Positions 20,336 through 31,575 of a stretch of 64,000 bases of DNA are shown here, one piece after another. Made by a program: the position numbers and the translations under genes. Position 1 is the stretch's first letter, and the number at the start of each line of letters is the position of its first letter. The notes beneath the pieces are model-generated. The model was not told the DNA's origin. It made no database searches and worked only from the letters and a program-made list of their open reading frames with translations. This stretch comes from Opitutales bacterium (lineage in GTDB: Bacteria; Verrucomicrobiota; Verrucomicrobiia; Opitutales; Intestinicryptomonadaceae). The DNA is taken from the NCBI GenBank assembly GCA_015061945.1, contig SUVP01000007.1:1-64000 (forward strand), written 5' to 3'.

Positions 20336-20977
20336 ATGAAAATTAGTTTATACGAACTCGGACAACTTGGCACAAACGCCTACTTGCTCTATCCCGATAA
20401 CTCCAACAAAGCAATTCTTATCGACGCTCCGCTCGAGTCGGCTGAAGAAATCCCCGTACATCTCAAAGACGACAGCAAAACACTCGAAGCTATCCTTATG
20501 ACTCACGGACACTGGGATCACACCTGGGATGCAGGTCTTCTCCAAAAAAAGACTGGTGCAAAACTTTACGCTGGCGAAAAAGGTCGTATGCTTATCGAAG
20601 ACCCGAGCTTCCAGAAAAAAAATCTTTTCGCACAATCTGAATACGAAGGTGCAAAAGTTGATGTCGTCGCAAAAGACGCAATGGAATTTGAAGTTGCGGG
20701 CGTAAAAATCAAGAGTTTTGAAGCCGAAGGACACTGTCCTGGTAGCGTGATTTATTACATCGAAGACGGCGATAAAAAATACCTCTTTGCCGGCGATGTG
20801 ATATTCCAAGGTAGCGTCGGACGCTCTGATTTATGGGGTGGCGATTACGCTGTTTTGGAAAAATCAATCAAAGAAAAAATCTATACCCTCCCCGACGACA
20901 CCATTATTTTACCAGGGCATGGTGAGCCAACAACGGTAGAGTTTGAAAAACGCTCAAACCCATTTGTGCGTGCATAA
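20336..20977 (+). CDS. MBL-fold metallo-hydrolase (glyoxalase II-like)
   Basis: MTHGHWDHTWD, GHCPGSVIY, LFAGDVIF, ILPGHGEPT. Confidence 0.88.
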   Translation: MKISLYELGQLGTNAYLLYPDNSNKAILIDAPLESAEEIPVHLKDDSKTLEAILMTHGHWDHTWDAGLLQKKTGAKLYAGEKGRMLIEDPSFQKKNLFAQSEYEGAKVDVVAKDAMEFEVAGVKIKSFEAEGHCPGSVIYYIEDGDKKYLFAGDVIFQGSVGRSDLWGGDYAVLEKSIKEKIYTLPDDTIILPGHGEPTTVEFEKRSNPFVRA

Positions 20978-20980
20978 AAA

Positions 20981-22111
20981 ATGGAGTCTACACAACACAA
21001 CGCAACCGACGAGAAATTTATGCGTCGAGCAATCGAGCTTGCAAAAAAAGCTTGGGGCGATACGTCGCCTAATCCAATGGTTGGTGCCGTACTTGTAAAA
21101 GGCGGAAAAATCATTTCTGAAGGATACCACACAAGAGATGGTTTTCCACACGCTGAAATAGAATGTTTGCGTGCCTCTACTGAATCGCCCGAAGGTGCTA
21201 CGCTTTATGTTACACTCGAACCTTGTTCTACTCGTGGTCGGACAGGTGCTTGTTGCGATGCAATCAAACAAGCAAAAATTGCCGAAGTAAAAATAGGTAC
21301 ACTCGACCCAAACCCAGCACATGCAGGGCGTGCGTTGCCAATTTTTAATGACGCTAATATAAAATATCAGTACGGAATTTTAGAAAAAGAATGCTCTGAT
21401 TTAAATTTTATTTTCAATTTTGCAATCACGCAAAATAAACCGCTTGTAGCGTTAAAATACGCAATCTCTGCCGATGGGAAAATAGCTGAAGCACGTGGAA
21501 AACAAACACGTATAACAGGCAATGAAGCCTACGCCGATGTTATGAAATGGCGTCGACTTTTTTCTGCAATAGCTGTCGGACGTGGTACGCTCGAAACCGA
21601 TAATCCCGCCCTAACATCTCGTGGATTTAAAGAAGATGAATTTTCGCAAACAAGATTAGTTTTTGATTCTGCACTCAACATCGCAAAAAACAAAGAAGTC
21701 AAAAAATTTAAAATCTTTTCTGATAAATTTTCTGAAAAAACATTTGTAGTTTGCGATGTTAATGCCCCGATAGAAAATGAAAAAAAACTTGCCGATTTAG
21801 GCATAAAAATTTTGAGAATTTTAACGCCTGCATCGGATAATAAAAAATTTTGGGACGAAGTAAAAAATCAACTACACGCAATGCGTATAAACTCGCTTTA
21901 TATCGAAGGTGGGGCTGGTTTGATAAAATCGGTGTGCGATGCAAAAGCAGTTGATTTTGCCTTTGAATACAAAGCACCACACTCGTTGGGCGAAAATGCC
22001 CTATCGGCATTTGAAAATAATACTCGCCCATTTGAAATTCAAGGCGATAAAATCGAGTTGGGCAAAGACACCCTTACTTTTGGAAAAGTCAAATGGATTC
22101 AAATACAGTAA
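20981..22111 (+). CDS. ribD: Bifunctional diaminohydroxyphosphoribosylaminopyrimidine deaminase/reductase
   Basis: FPHAEIECLRA, TLEPCSTRGRTGACCDAI, SADGKIA, IEGGAGLI. Confidence 0.92.
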   Translation: MESTQHNATDEKFMRRAIELAKKAWGDTSPNPMVGAVLVKGGKIISEGYHTRDGFPHAEIECLRASTESPEGATLYVTLEPCSTRGRTGACCDAIKQAKIAEVKIGTLDPNPAHAGRALPIFNDANIKYQYGILEKECSDLNFIFNFAITQNKPLVALKYAISADGKIAEARGKQTRITGNEAYADVMKWRRLFSAIAVGRGTLETDNPALTSRGFKEDEFSQTRLVFDSALNIAKNKEVKKFKIFSDKFSEKTFVVCDVNAPIENEKKLADLGIKILRILTPASDNKKFWDEVKNQLHAMRINSLYIEGGAGLIKSVCDAKAVDFAFEYKAPHSLGENALSAFENNTRPFEIQGDKIELGKDTLTFGKVKWIQIQ

Positions 22112-22839
22112 AATCATATTTTGAAAATTTAAATGTCGTTGCCGACTACGCAAAAGCTGTCGACCAAGTTAAACTTTGGAATTCAGAAGCGATTATTTTT
22201 TCAAAATACATCAAGACAACCGACACAATTCTCGAGCTTGGTTGTGGGGCTGGTCGTATCGGCATAAACCTTGCTCGCAACGGATACACAAACATCAAAA
22301 TAACCGACTTCTCCGAAAATATGGTAGCAATCGCAAAAATGATTGCCGAACGCGACGCACTCAATATTTCAGCCGAAGTTTGCGATGCCACAAAAATCCC
22401 ATACCTCGAAAACACTTTTGATGCCGTTATTTTCGGTTTCAACGGGCTGATGCAAATTCCACGCAAAGATTGTAGAATCACCGCACTAAAGCATATCAGA
22501 AGAATTCTCAAAGATGACGGTATTTTTATTTTTACTACTCACGATAGAGATGTTTCTGAACACAAAGATTACTGGAGTTCCGAAAAAAAACAATGGGAAC
22601 ATGGCGTGCAAGACCCACGTCTCGACGAGTTTGGCGACATCTTTTACAAGGGCGACCATGGGAACATTTTTATACATTCGCCGTCTAAAGATGAGATAGT
22701 TCAATCCTTATCAGAAGCAAATCTTGAATTGATTTATTCAGAACGAAGGAGTGCTATTGCCGACGAACCCGCTTGCGTAAGCGATTTTTCAGACGATTGT
22801 ATATTTTGGATAACAAAAAAAGCAATTCGCACAACTTAA
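22093..22839 (+). CDS. Class I SAM-dependent methyltransferase
   Basis: ILELGCGAGRIGINLARNG; ITDFSENMVAIA; overlaps the ribD 3' end. Confidence 0.85.
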   Translation: MDSNTVKSYFENLNVVADYAKAVDQVKLWNSEAIIFSKYIKTTDTILELGCGAGRIGINLARNGYTNIKITDFSENMVAIAKMIAERDALNISAEVCDATKIPYLENTFDAVIFGFNGLMQIPRKDCRITALKHIRRILKDDGIFIFTTHDRDVSEHKDYWSSEKKQWEHGVQDPRLDEFGDIFYKGDHGNIFIHSPSKDEIVQSLSEANLELIYSERRSAIADEPACVSDFSDDCIFWITKKAIRTT

Positions 22840-22852
22840 AATCAGACAAACA

Positions 22853-25675
22853 ATGAACCTCAAAAAAATCTTTTTATTTTTAATGATGACAACATCGCAA
22901 CTAATTTTCGCAACCCCAAAACTCGAACAAGATTCACGTCTGTTCGTAGAAAAGCTCGACAACAATATGACTGTTGTCGTCTGTAAAAATTCTGAACCGC
23001 CAAACAGAGTGTCGATGCGTCTGCTTGTAAAGCGTGGCTCAGCCTACGAAACAGAAGCAGAAAAAGGCATTGCACACTTTATAGAACATATGGCGTTCAA
23101 CGGCACAACACACTTCCCAAGCGGAGATATGGTCGAGTATTTTCAAAGGCTCGGAATGGCTTTTGGTGCCGACACAAACGCACATACGGGTTTCACCGAA
23201 ACCGTCTATAAAATCGATATGCCCGAAGTTTCCGATAAACTCATCAACGACGGTTTGATGCTTTTGAGAGACTACTGCGACGGCATAATGTTTGCTCCCG
23301 AAGCAATCGAAAAAGAACGTGGTGTGATTATCGCTGAAAAAAATTCACGAGACACCCAAGATTATCGCAAGGCTGTCAAAGAGATTGAACACACTTTCAA
23401 AGGCTCAATTTTTGCCGATAGAATGCCGATTGGCGAAGAAGATGTGATTAAAAAAGTAAAACACGAAGACTTCAAAAAATTCTACGACGCAACATATCGC
23501 CCCGAAAACACAGTGTTGGTTGTCGTTGGGGATGTCAATCCGCAAGAAATAATCGAAAAAGCAAAAAAATATTTTTCCGATTTTAAATCGCCGACCGAAC
23601 CAGCACGCACAGTTGAATTTGGCACACTCGAACAAACTGATGTAAAGTTCGATTTCAACGCACAGAAAATCGACATCGATACTGTTTACGATTCCACGCC
23701 AAACTCACCTCGTTCGTACGCATCAATAGCAGTTTCAAAGACAGGCAAAACACGTATCGATTCACTCGAAAAACGTGTTGAATACATTAAGACAAAAACG
23801 CTCGCAACCGCCTTAACTTCACGTTTCTTGCGTGTTGCCGATTTGCCCGATTCAAAAATCTCACAAGGCTCGGCTTACAATTTTGAATTTGATACATTCT
23901 GCGATTCATTTATTATCAACGCCGAAGCCCCAGTAGGAAAGGCATTTGACGCACTCGAAGAATGTTTACGACAACTTTTGAGCATAGAAAATTTACAAGA
24001 TTCAGAAATAGAAAATGCGAAAAAGAAAATTTTTGAAGCAATAGAAAGCGATATAAAGTCGTCGAAAACACGCAAGAATAACGCCCTTGCAAACGAGATT
24101 GTATCGGCATTTTCAGAGAACGCTGTTTTTAACTCTGCAGAAAATGATTTGGAAATAGCAAAATATGCACTCAAAGATTTTGACGCAAAAAAAGCAGTTG
24201 TTTTATTGAAACAAATTTTTGACTTTGCAAAAATAAAAGCATTCGTCTCAGATGTCGAAAAATTGGACGATTCCCAACTGACATCAAGAGTCGAACTCGC
24301 ATATCAAAATGCAATTAAATCAAAATATTCTGCCGACACGTTTGCATCGTCAAGTTTGATTTTCTCAAACTTTGGCAACGTTGGAAAAATCGCCGAACGC
24401 AAAGAAATTACCGACCTTTCAATCACTCAAATTCGCTTTGAAAATGGCGTGCGTTTAAATCTTAAAAAAACAGATTTCTCAAAAGATGAAGCTTTGATGA
24501 GAATATCGTTTGGGCGTGGAATTCTCGACATTCCAGCCGACAAACCCGAGTATTTCAACGCACCAATGGCATTAGTTATCGGTGGAACAAAATTCCAAAA
24601 TATCGGCGAAATAAACTCGGCAAAATATTTGATGAAAATGGCGATAAGTGCGTCGATAAACGGCAACGTATTTACAGTCTCGGCACGCTCTACGCAAAAG
24701 GATTTACCAAGCACAATCAAACTATCGGCGACAATGTTTGCCGATGCTGGATTCCGTGAAGACGCACGCCCTGCAATGATGAAACAAGCCGAAGCTTTTT
24801 ATCTCGACTACCGTACCGACCCAATGGCACGCTTGCGTTTTCTCTCGATGAATATGATGAATTCGCCTGCGTCAAAAATACCAGGTACATTTGAAAATTT
24901 CGAGAAAATCACAATGAAAGAACTCGAGCAATGGTTCACGCCAATTCTCAAAAATTCATATATGGAAATATCGATTGTAGGCGATATTGACATCGAAAAA
25001 ACAATTAAAATTTTTGCAGAAACATTTGGTGCTATGCCTGCAAGATGCTCGGAAAATTCGGAGCCATACGCCGAGATTAAGTTCATTAGCCCCGACAAAA
25101 AAATATCCCTCACTTACGAAACGACAGATGAACCACGATCGGTTGCACTTAAAATTTGGTTGAGTGCTGGTAGAAAAAATATCGATGATATGCGTGCCGA
25201 CAACGTACTCGGTGCTGTACTCGACGATATTCTTCGCAAAGACGTTCGTGAAGCTGAAGGTAAAGTGTACAGTCCATTTGCATACAACAATTCGAGTACT
25301 TGGATTGATAACATCGGCTTTATGACGGCTGCGACATTTGTAGTTCCCAACTACAATGCTGAAATGCTCCAAACCCTCGAAAAATGCGGACAAAAAACGA
25401 TAAAAGATATATCGAAAGATGAATTTGAGCGTGCAAAAATTCCACTGATAAAAGGTGTAGAAGCGAATAAACGTCGCAACAATTATTGGCTCGACGCTGT
25501 TCTCGATTTGTCGCAATGCAAGCCAATAAATATCGAGCTTGCCAAGACTATCGACACAGGCTACGCAAACGTTTCGTTAGAGCAAGTTCGCGAACGTGCA
25601 AAAGTAATATTTAGTAAAAAACCATATACTATTGATGTAATGCCTACAATGCTGAAAAAAGAGTTGAAAAAGTAA
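22853..25675 (+). CDS. Secreted M16 family zinc metallopeptidase (two-lobed)
   Basis: [15 protein letters not shown] inverted zinc motif; [12 protein letters not shown]; 940 aa with signal peptide. Confidence 0.92.
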   Translation: MNLKKIFLFLMMTTSQLIFATPKLEQDSRLFVEKLDNNMTVVVCKNSEPPNRVSMRLLVKRGSAYETEAEKGIAHFIEHMAFNGTTHFPSGDMVEYFQRLGMAFGADTNAHTGFTETVYKIDMPEVSDKLINDGLMLLRDYCDGIMFAPEAIEKERGVIIAEKNSRDTQDYRKAVKEIEHTFKGSIFADRMPIGEEDVIKKVKHEDFKKFYDATYRPENTVLVVVGDVNPQEIIEKAKKYFSDFKSPTEPARTVEFGTLEQTDVKFDFNAQKIDIDTVYDSTPNSPRSYASIAVSKTGKTRIDSLEKRVEYIKTKTLATALTSRFLRVADLPDSKISQGSAYNFEFDTFCDSFIINAEAPVGKAFDALEECLRQLLSIENLQDSEIENAKKKIFEAIESDIKSSKTRKNNALANEIVSAFSENAVFNSAENDLEIAKYALKDFDAKKAVVLLKQIFDFAKIKAFVSDVEKLDDSQLTSRVELAYQNAIKSKYSADTFASSSLIFSNFGNVGKIAERKEITDLSITQIRFENGVRLNLKKTDFSKDEALMRISFGRGILDIPADKPEYFNAPMALVIGGTKFQNIGEINSAKYLMKMAISASINGNVFTVSARSTQKDLPSTIKLSATMFADAGFREDARPAMMKQAEAFYLDYRTDPMARLRFLSMNMMNSPASKIPGTFENFEKITMKELEQWFTPILKNSYMEISIVGDIDIEKTIKIFAETFGAMPARCSENSEPYAEIKFISPDKKISLTYETTDEPRSVALKIWLSAGRKNIDDMRADNVLGAVLDDILRKDVREAEGKVYSPFAYNNSSTWIDNIGFMTAATFVVPNYNAEMLQTLEKCGQKTIKDISKDEFERAKIPLIKGVEANKRRNNYWLDAVLDLSQCKPINIELAKTIDTGYANVSLEQVRERAKVIFSKKPYTIDVMPTMLKKELKK

Positions 25676-25704
25676 GAGAATTTCAAGATATTATAAAATT
25701 CAGA

Positions 25705-26418
25705 ATGAATCCGAAATATAAAAGAATTGTACTTAAACTTAGCGGCGAAGCGTTGAAAGATGTAAAAAACGGCGACGCACTCGATCCTGCTATCCTCACA
25801 AACCTCGCTCTCGAGCTTAAAGAAGTTTACGAAATGGGCGTTCAAGTCTGCCTTGTTGTCGGCGGTGGAAATATCTTCCGTGGGCTGACAGGCTCAAAGT
25901 CAGGCGTCGACCGCACTACTGGCGACTACATGGGAATGCTCGCAACCGTTATCAATGGAATGGCATTGATGAATGCGTTGGAAAAAGTTGGCGTTCCTGT
26001 TCGTGTGCAAACAGCAATCCCGATGGAAAAAGTTGCCGAACCATTTATCTTGCGTCGTGCAGTTCGCCATCTTGAAAAAGGTCGCATCGTTATTTTTGTT
26101 GCAGGCACAGGCAACCCATATTTTTCAACCGATACAACTGCCGCATTGCGTGCAAGCGAAATCGGCGCCGACTGTATCCTCAAAGCTACAAAAGTTGACG
26201 GCATTTACGATAAAGATCCAAACAAATTTGAAGACGCTGTTAAATACGAAAGTATAGATTATCTCGAAGCAATCGAAAAGCGTCTCGCTGTTATGGACTC
26301 AACCGCATTCTCTCTCTGTATGGATAACAAAATCCCGATTATCGTATTCAATATGAACGAACGTGGAAACATCCAAAAAGCAGTAGCGGGCGAACAAATT
26401 GGCACATTGGTAAAATAA
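25705..26418 (+). CDS. pyrH: UMP kinase
   Basis: [51 protein letters not shown]. Confidence 0.96.
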   Translation: MNPKYKRIVLKLSGEALKDVKNGDALDPAILTNLALELKEVYEMGVQVCLVVGGGNIFRGLTGSKSGVDRTTGDYMGMLATVINGMALMNALEKVGVPVRVQTAIPMEKVAEPFILRRAVRHLEKGRIVIFVAGTGNPYFSTDTTAALRASEIGADCILKATKVDGIYDKDPNKFEDAVKYESIDYLEAIEKRLAVMDSTAFSLCMDNKIPIIVFNMNERGNIQKAVAGEQIGTLVK

Positions 26419-26446
26419 TTTAACAAATAAAAATAAGGAATCAAAA

Positions 26447-27007
26447 ATGGATATATCAGCAGAAATCAAGAAAACATCTGAAGCAATGACAAAGGCGACG
26501 CAACACGTCGACCACGAGTTTGAAAGCGTACATACCGGTAAAGCAAATCCAGGAATGGTTGAAAACGTTATGGTAGAAGCTTACGGAACAATGTCGCGTC
26601 TTCGTGATGTCGCAGCAATCACAACTCCAGATAGCTCGACAATTCGCATTCAACCATGGGATAAGGGAATCCTCAAGGATGTTGAGAAAGCAATTTTGGC
26701 AGCAAACATCGGCTTTACTCCAGCAGTAATGGGCGATGCAGTACGTTGCCCAATCCCTGCTCTTTCAGGTGAACGCCGTGCAGAGCTTGCGAAGATTTGT
26801 CATGAAATGGCAGAATCTGGCAGAGTTCGCATTCGCACAATTCGTCGTGAAGCACTCGATGCTGCAAAGAAAATGAAAGCAGCAAACGAAGCTACTGAAG
26901 ATGACCTCAAGAAATTTGAAAAAGAAGTTCAAAACATTACCGATAAATTTATCGCTGTAATTAACAAGAGCCTCGAAGCAAAAGAAGCAGACCTTAAACA
27001 AATATAA
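26447..27007 (+). CDS. frr: Ribosome recycling factor
   Basis: SVHTGKANPGMVENVMVEAYG, PWDKGILKDVEKAI, RIRTIRREALDAAKKMK. Confidence 0.95.
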   Translation: MDISAEIKKTSEAMTKATQHVDHEFESVHTGKANPGMVENVMVEAYGTMSRLRDVAAITTPDSSTIRIQPWDKGILKDVEKAILAANIGFTPAVMGDAVRCPIPALSGERRAELAKICHEMAESGRVRIRTIRREALDAAKKMKAANEATEDDLKKFEKEVQNITDKFIAVINKSLEAKEADLKQI

Positions 27008-27009
27008 TT

Positions 27010-28107
27010 ATGGCAACCGACCGCCAAAAGCGTGTCGTCGTCAAACTCGGCACAGGGGTGTTGACCTCTGGAGTCGGGCAACTCGACACACGTAAGATGA
27101 AATCAATCTGCAAACAAGTAGCCGATGCGAAAAAGCTCGGCTACCAAATTATTCTTGTCAGCTCCGGTGCAGTTGGCTTAGGGATGGGTAAACTCAAGCT
27201 CAAGGCCCGACCTAAACACATCAGTGCAGTACAAGAATGTGCGGCAGTCGGACAAGGTATACTTATTCAAACTTGGGCAGAATTGTTTGCACCTTTCGGA
27301 ATAACAGTCGCCCAAATTCTCCTCACACGCGACGATGTCGACGTACATACTCGACACAAAGCTATGCGTGATTTGCTCGATAGACTCCTCGCCGACGGAA
27401 TCGTCCCAATCATCAACGAAAACGATTGCATCAGTGCATCTGAATTAAACATAAAATTCGGCGATAACGACGTTTTGAGTGCACTCGTTGCAACACTTTC
27501 AAAATCGGATATGCTTCTGATTTTATCGACGGCTATCGGCTTGATTGATATGAAAGGCACAGGGGAAGTCGTTGCAGTTGTCGAAAAAATCACACCTGAA
27601 ATTCGAGCAATGGCGTGCGGTACAAGTAGTGCTACTGCAGTCGGTGGAATGATAACAAAAATTAAAGCTGGCGAAATTGCGACAAGTGCTGGTTGCGATA
27701 TGTATATCGCAGACGGCAGTGCAAAAGATATCGTAAAGAAAATTCTCAATGGCGAACAAGTCGGCACACGCTTCTGTGCGTCGAGCGATTCAATCAGCTC
27801 GAAGAAACGTTGGCTCGCACACTTTGGCAAGACAATCGGCAAGATAAATGTCGACGCTGGAGCTGCCAACGCCCTACGCAATAAAGGCAGTTCACTTTTA
27901 CCAGCTGGCGTAAAAAGTATATCTGGAAAATTCAAAAAAGGCGACTTAGTTGAAATAGTAGATATAGAAAATAATTATGTTGTCGCACGCGGTTTGGCTG
28001 AAGAAAGTTCGGTAAAAATCAAACGTATAATTTCTGAAAAACGCACAGATAAAAAGTGTGGGCACAAAGATGTAGTCGTACACCGCGACAATCTCGCTAT
28101 CGTATAA
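27010..28107 (+). CDS. proB: Glutamate 5-kinase with PUA domain
   Basis: VVVKLGTGVLT, ILVSSGAVGLGMG, NENDCIS, FGDNDVLSALVA, C-terminal PUA. Confidence 0.94.
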   Translation: MATDRQKRVVVKLGTGVLTSGVGQLDTRKMKSICKQVADAKKLGYQIILVSSGAVGLGMGKLKLKARPKHISAVQECAAVGQGILIQTWAELFAPFGITVAQILLTRDDVDVHTRHKAMRDLLDRLLADGIVPIINENDCISASELNIKFGDNDVLSALVATLSKSDMLLILSTAIGLIDMKGTGEVVAVVEKITPEIRAMACGTSSATAVGGMITKIKAGEIATSAGCDMYIADGSAKDIVKKILNGEQVGTRFCASSDSISSKKRWLAHFGKTIGKINVDAGAANALRNKGSSLLPAGVKSISGKFKKGDLVEIVDIENNYVVARGLAEESSVKIKRIISEKRTDKKCGHKDVVVHRDNLAIV

Positions 28108-28110
28108 GAG

Positions 28111-28713
28111 ATGGAAAAATTAGATTTAAAAAATATAAAACTTTTGCGTGAATGCTCCGCAATGCTAATCCCAGCAGGCGTAAAAGTGTTGTTGGCAAAA
28201 GATAATATTGTTGAAGTTACACATCGGCTCGGTGGGAATTATACCGTCCGTGGAATCTTCGGAATGGCGAGAATAGAAGGCAAAGATGCCGACGCATTGG
28301 GTCTTCAACCAGAAGATTCTAACAGAGATTCTTGCTCAACTGCGACAGAAATTTCAAACGAACGCCAAGCAAAAACGTCAGATGCCCCAACGCAATCTAC
28401 GCTTGAAGAAAGCGATATTTGGGAAGCCGCAAAAACTGTGTACGACCCTGAAATCCCTGTAAATATCGTGGATTTGGGGCTTGTATATCGTCTGCAAATA
28501 TTCGACGAAGAAAACGGCACAAAACGAGTTGAAGCCGATATGACTCTCACAGCACCAGGTTGCTCGATGGGACCAATGATTGCTGAAGACTTGCGTATGC
28601 GTATAGAATCGTTGCCGTCAGTCAGCCAAGCAAGCGTAAACATCGTGTGGGATCCGCCGTGGAATAAAGATATGATGAGCGAAGAAGCGAGAATGATTTT
28701 AGGCTTGGCATAA
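28111..28713 (+). CDS. MIP18-family Fe-S assembly protein (SufT-like)
   Basis: VYDPEIPVNIVDLGLVY, MTLTAPGCSMGPMIAEDL, VWDPPWNKDMMSEEAR. Confidence 0.85.
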   Translation: MEKLDLKNIKLLRECSAMLIPAGVKVLLAKDNIVEVTHRLGGNYTVRGIFGMARIEGKDADALGLQPEDSNRDSCSTATEISNERQAKTSDAPTQSTLEESDIWEAAKTVYDPEIPVNIVDLGLVYRLQIFDEENGTKRVEADMTLTAPGCSMGPMIAEDLRMRIESLPSVSQASVNIVWDPPWNKDMMSEEARMILGLA

Positions 28714-28765
28714 CACTCACATTTGTAATATCATTTGAATAAATAAACCCCGAAATTATATCGAT

Positions 28766-29659
28766 ATGAAAAGCAGAAAAACATTTATAGTTGCAACATT
28801 GTTGAGTTTGTTTGCGTCGACAATTTTTGCCGACAATAAAATTACCCTCGCCGGTAGCGACCTTCTCAAGCCAGTTGTTGCAGACGCCGTGCAAAGCATC
28901 GCAAAGAAAAATGGTGCGATTGTCGAAGTGGATATGGAAGGCACATATTCGGCGTACGACAAACTTGCAAAAGGTACGGCAGACATCGCTATCATCGCAT
29001 TGCCAAGAACACATAAATTGCCCGAAGGATTAGTTGCACTTCCCTTCGCATATCAAGCAGCAGTGGTAGTTGTAAACTCGGCAAATCCAATCGAAGAAAT
29101 TTCAACAAAACAGTTGTCTGACATCTATTCTATTGCGACAAAAACTCGTGCAGAATCGTGGGCACAACTCGGAATAAAAAATGTCGGCTTGCGAAACATT
29201 ATGCCTATCACAACAAGCCTTTCCGATAACGTTGTAGTAGAGCTTTTCAAATACACCGCAATAGGTGGTGTAAATTTGGGACAATGGGTAAATATTGCTG
29301 AAGGAAAAAGTTCAATCTATAATCTCATCAAGGCAAATAATTCTGCGATTGCAATCATCGGTAAATTGTCTGGGATTGATAGCCACTTGTTGAAAGTTGT
29401 ATCAGTTGCAAAGACAGGCGATGACGGAAAAAAATCATATGCATTTAAACCTGATCGTGAAAACATTTTTAACGGCGATTATCCACTCTCATTGCCATTT
29501 TATATCGTCTACAAGAAAGAAAATGCAGAAAAAATAAAACAAATTGCAAGAATTTTACTTAGCAATGATATTGCTAATAAGGTAGATAGAACAGATTTCT
29601 TTGCCGCACCAGAAAGTTCTCGAAAAAAATCAATTTTTGAGCTTGACATTCCAAGATAA
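28766..29659 (+). CDS. PstS-like periplasmic phosphate-binding protein
   Basis: ITLAGSDLLKPVV, YDKLAKGTADIAI, VNSANPIEEISTKQLSDIY; no pstCAB adjacent. Confidence 0.75.
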   Translation: MKSRKTFIVATLLSLFASTIFADNKITLAGSDLLKPVVADAVQSIAKKNGAIVEVDMEGTYSAYDKLAKGTADIAIIALPRTHKLPEGLVALPFAYQAAVVVVNSANPIEEISTKQLSDIYSIATKTRAESWAQLGIKNVGLRNIMPITTSLSDNVVVELFKYTAIGGVNLGQWVNIAEGKSSIYNLIKANNSAIAIIGKLSGIDSHLLKVVSVAKTGDDGKKSYAFKPDRENIFNGDYPLSLPFYIVYKKENAEKIKQIARILLSNDIANKVDRTDFFAAPESSRKKSIFELDIPR

Positions 29660-29693
29660 TTTGGCACGATGTGAAACATAATAATTTTTTATT

Positions 29694-29766
29694 GCGGGCG
29701 TAGCTCAATTGGCAGAGCGCGACCTTGCCAAGGTTGAGGTTGTCGGTTCGAACCCGATCGCCCGCT
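29694..29766 (+). tRNA. tRNA-Gly (anticodon GCC)
   Basis: Cloverleaf GCGGGCGTAGCTCAATTGGCAGAGCGCGACCTTGCCAAGGTTGAGGTTGTCGGTTCGAACCCGATCGCCCGCT. Confidence 0.95.
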
Positions 29767-29767
29767 T

Positions 29768-29804
29768 TAAAAAAAACGACACTTTCAAAAGTGTCGTTTT
29801 TTTT
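29768..29804 (+). terminator. Intrinsic terminator after tRNA-Gly
   Basis: ACGACACTTT-ca-AAAGTGTCGTTTTTTTT. Confidence 0.85.
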
Positions 29805-29937
29805 GTTTACGTTTTTCCGAATAGAGTTTTTTTCAAATATATTTTCCGAAGACCCAAGCATCAGGAGGAGAAACAAAAAAAATCCATTGTAATTTTCAAT
29901 AAATCCAAAATAGGAAAGAAAAAAACAAAAATAACAC

Positions 29938-29967
29938 TTGACAAATGTGGTTTTTTCTGTGTTTATT
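29938..29967 (+). promoter_or_regulatory. Sigma70-like promoter of candidate sRNA
   Basis: TTGACA, 18 bp, TTTATT. Confidence 0.55.
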
Positions 29968-29972
29968 AGAGA

Positions 29973-30107
29973 AAAGATGAGAAATATATTGCTGCGATAA
30001 CATATATCTTCTCAATCTCCGAGTAATCGGAGACCCCATTTCTTCTCATAATAATCCCATAAAAGAGGCACACGAAGTATGAGTATTTCGTGTGCCTTCT
30101 CTTTTTC
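29973..30107 (+). ncRNA. Candidate free-standing structured small RNA ending at an intrinsic terminator
   Basis: Stem GAGAAATATAT/ATATATCTTCTC, CTCCGA-GTAA-TCGGAG GNRA hairpin, terminator GGCACACGAA/TTCGTGTGCC plus T-tract; no coding ORF. Confidence 0.55.
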
Positions 30108-30203
30108 TGTAATACGTTATTTTATATATCAAAAACCACTTTTTAGAGTCGACGACGACATTTGTAATTGTCTTGAAAATTTTATTTAATAATTAAAATT
30201 ACT

Positions 30204-31352
30204 TTGAGACGTGTACTCGATTTTCAACTGAAAAAACAAAAGATAAAATATATGAAAAAAATTTTCGCACTTATCAATATACTATCAGTTCTCTTTTTTA
30301 ATTGTTATGCCGAAAACAGCTCGCAATTAGACGCAACATATATTTGCAAAAAGAATGTTCTCGTCATCACTGACTATGTGAAAAACGACGGCAAAACAGA
30401 TGTTTCTGACGCAATACAAAAAGTCATAGATAACAATCCCAACAGAACAATATATTTCCCTGATGGTATTTATTTGTTGTCGAAACCGATAAAGACACCA
30501 GCAAACCCGCAGTTGAGTGTATCGCTCGAGCTTAGCAATTATGCGATTTTAAAGGCATCTGAAAATTGGTCCGATAGCGAAGCAATGGTTCGCTTGGGAG
30601 CAATACATCCAGCAAACAATATATTTTTAAATGGGAGTGTATACGGAATATCCGGCGGTATAATAGACTGTAGCGGAAAAGCAAAAGCTATTTCTGTCGA
30701 TGGTGGACGAGAAACCTATATCCGCAATTTGTCTATAAAATCTACTAAACTTGGCATTCATATAAAGCGAGGTGCAAACAGTGGTTCATCAGATTGCGAT
30801 ATAATAAGCGTAAATATCGTCGGCGATAAAAGCCCAGAATCAATTGGTGTGTTAGTAGAAGGATACGACAATACATTTACCAATATGCGTATTTACGCAA
30901 CAAGTACAGGTGTTATTTTGAAATCGAGTGGAAACAATTTAAGAAATATACATCCGTTGTATGCCTACTCCGCCCAGAGCGACTACACAAAAGGCGTAGC
31001 ATTTCTCGACGAGAAAGGTTCTAATTGGTACGATTATTGTTATAGCGATAATTTTGCAACAGGTTTTGTAGTTCCGAACACTCCAAATATCTACAAAAAT
31101 TGTTTTATATTTTGGTACACTGACAAAGGAGGAACTCAAACTGCTTTTGAAGTAGCAAAGAATGGAAAACTAAATTCTATTATTTCAGATATTCGCGTAG
31201 GGTTCCACAGGAAGTCGACAAACAATACGTTTTTAAAAGCACAAGCAGGAGGAAAAGGTGTTGTAGAAAACGTGATAATTTCGGCACGCTCAAAAATCCC
31301 TGAAAATGATATTGTGAAGTCTTATCTAAAAGGAATGTACATTGTTTATTAA
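30204..31352 (+). CDS. Secreted pectate-lyase-like right-handed beta-helix protein
   Basis: VITDYVKNDGKTDVSDAIQKVIDNNPNRTIYFPDGIYLL motif; likely start MKKIFALIN at 30252. Confidence 0.78.
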   Translation: MRRVLDFQLKKQKIKYMKKIFALINILSVLFFNCYAENSSQLDATYICKKNVLVITDYVKNDGKTDVSDAIQKVIDNNPNRTIYFPDGIYLLSKPIKTPANPQLSVSLELSNYAILKASENWSDSEAMVRLGAIHPANNIFLNGSVYGISGGIIDCSGKAKAISVDGGRETYIRNLSIKSTKLGIHIKRGANSGSSDCDIISVNIVGDKSPESIGVLVEGYDNTFTNMRIYATSTGVILKSSGNNLRNIHPLYAYSAQSDYTKGVAFLDEKGSNWYDYCYSDNFATGFVVPNTPNIYKNCFIFWYTDKGGTQTAFEVAKNGKLNSIISDIRVGFHRKSTNNTFLKAQAGGKGVVENVIISARSKIPENDIVKSYLKGMYIVY

Positions 31353-31575
31353 GGATTGCACATATCCAACATTGTTTGCATAAAACGCAAAAAGAAGATG
31401 CCGCCGCAACATACGCCACGACGACACCCAACACACATGAGAAATTCGATTTTTTTCAAATCGACCTACATAACAATAAATTTTTTGAGTAAAGTCAATA
31501 TATTTTTGAGAAAAAACTTTTAGCCTCGCAACTTATTTATATTTCGGAATAAGTCAAAATAGTGCAAAAATCATC

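Noticed and set aside
22093-22111. Overlap of ribD and the methyltransferase ORF as a possible fusion
   Set aside because: Different reading frames and a clean stop; ordinary operon overlap.
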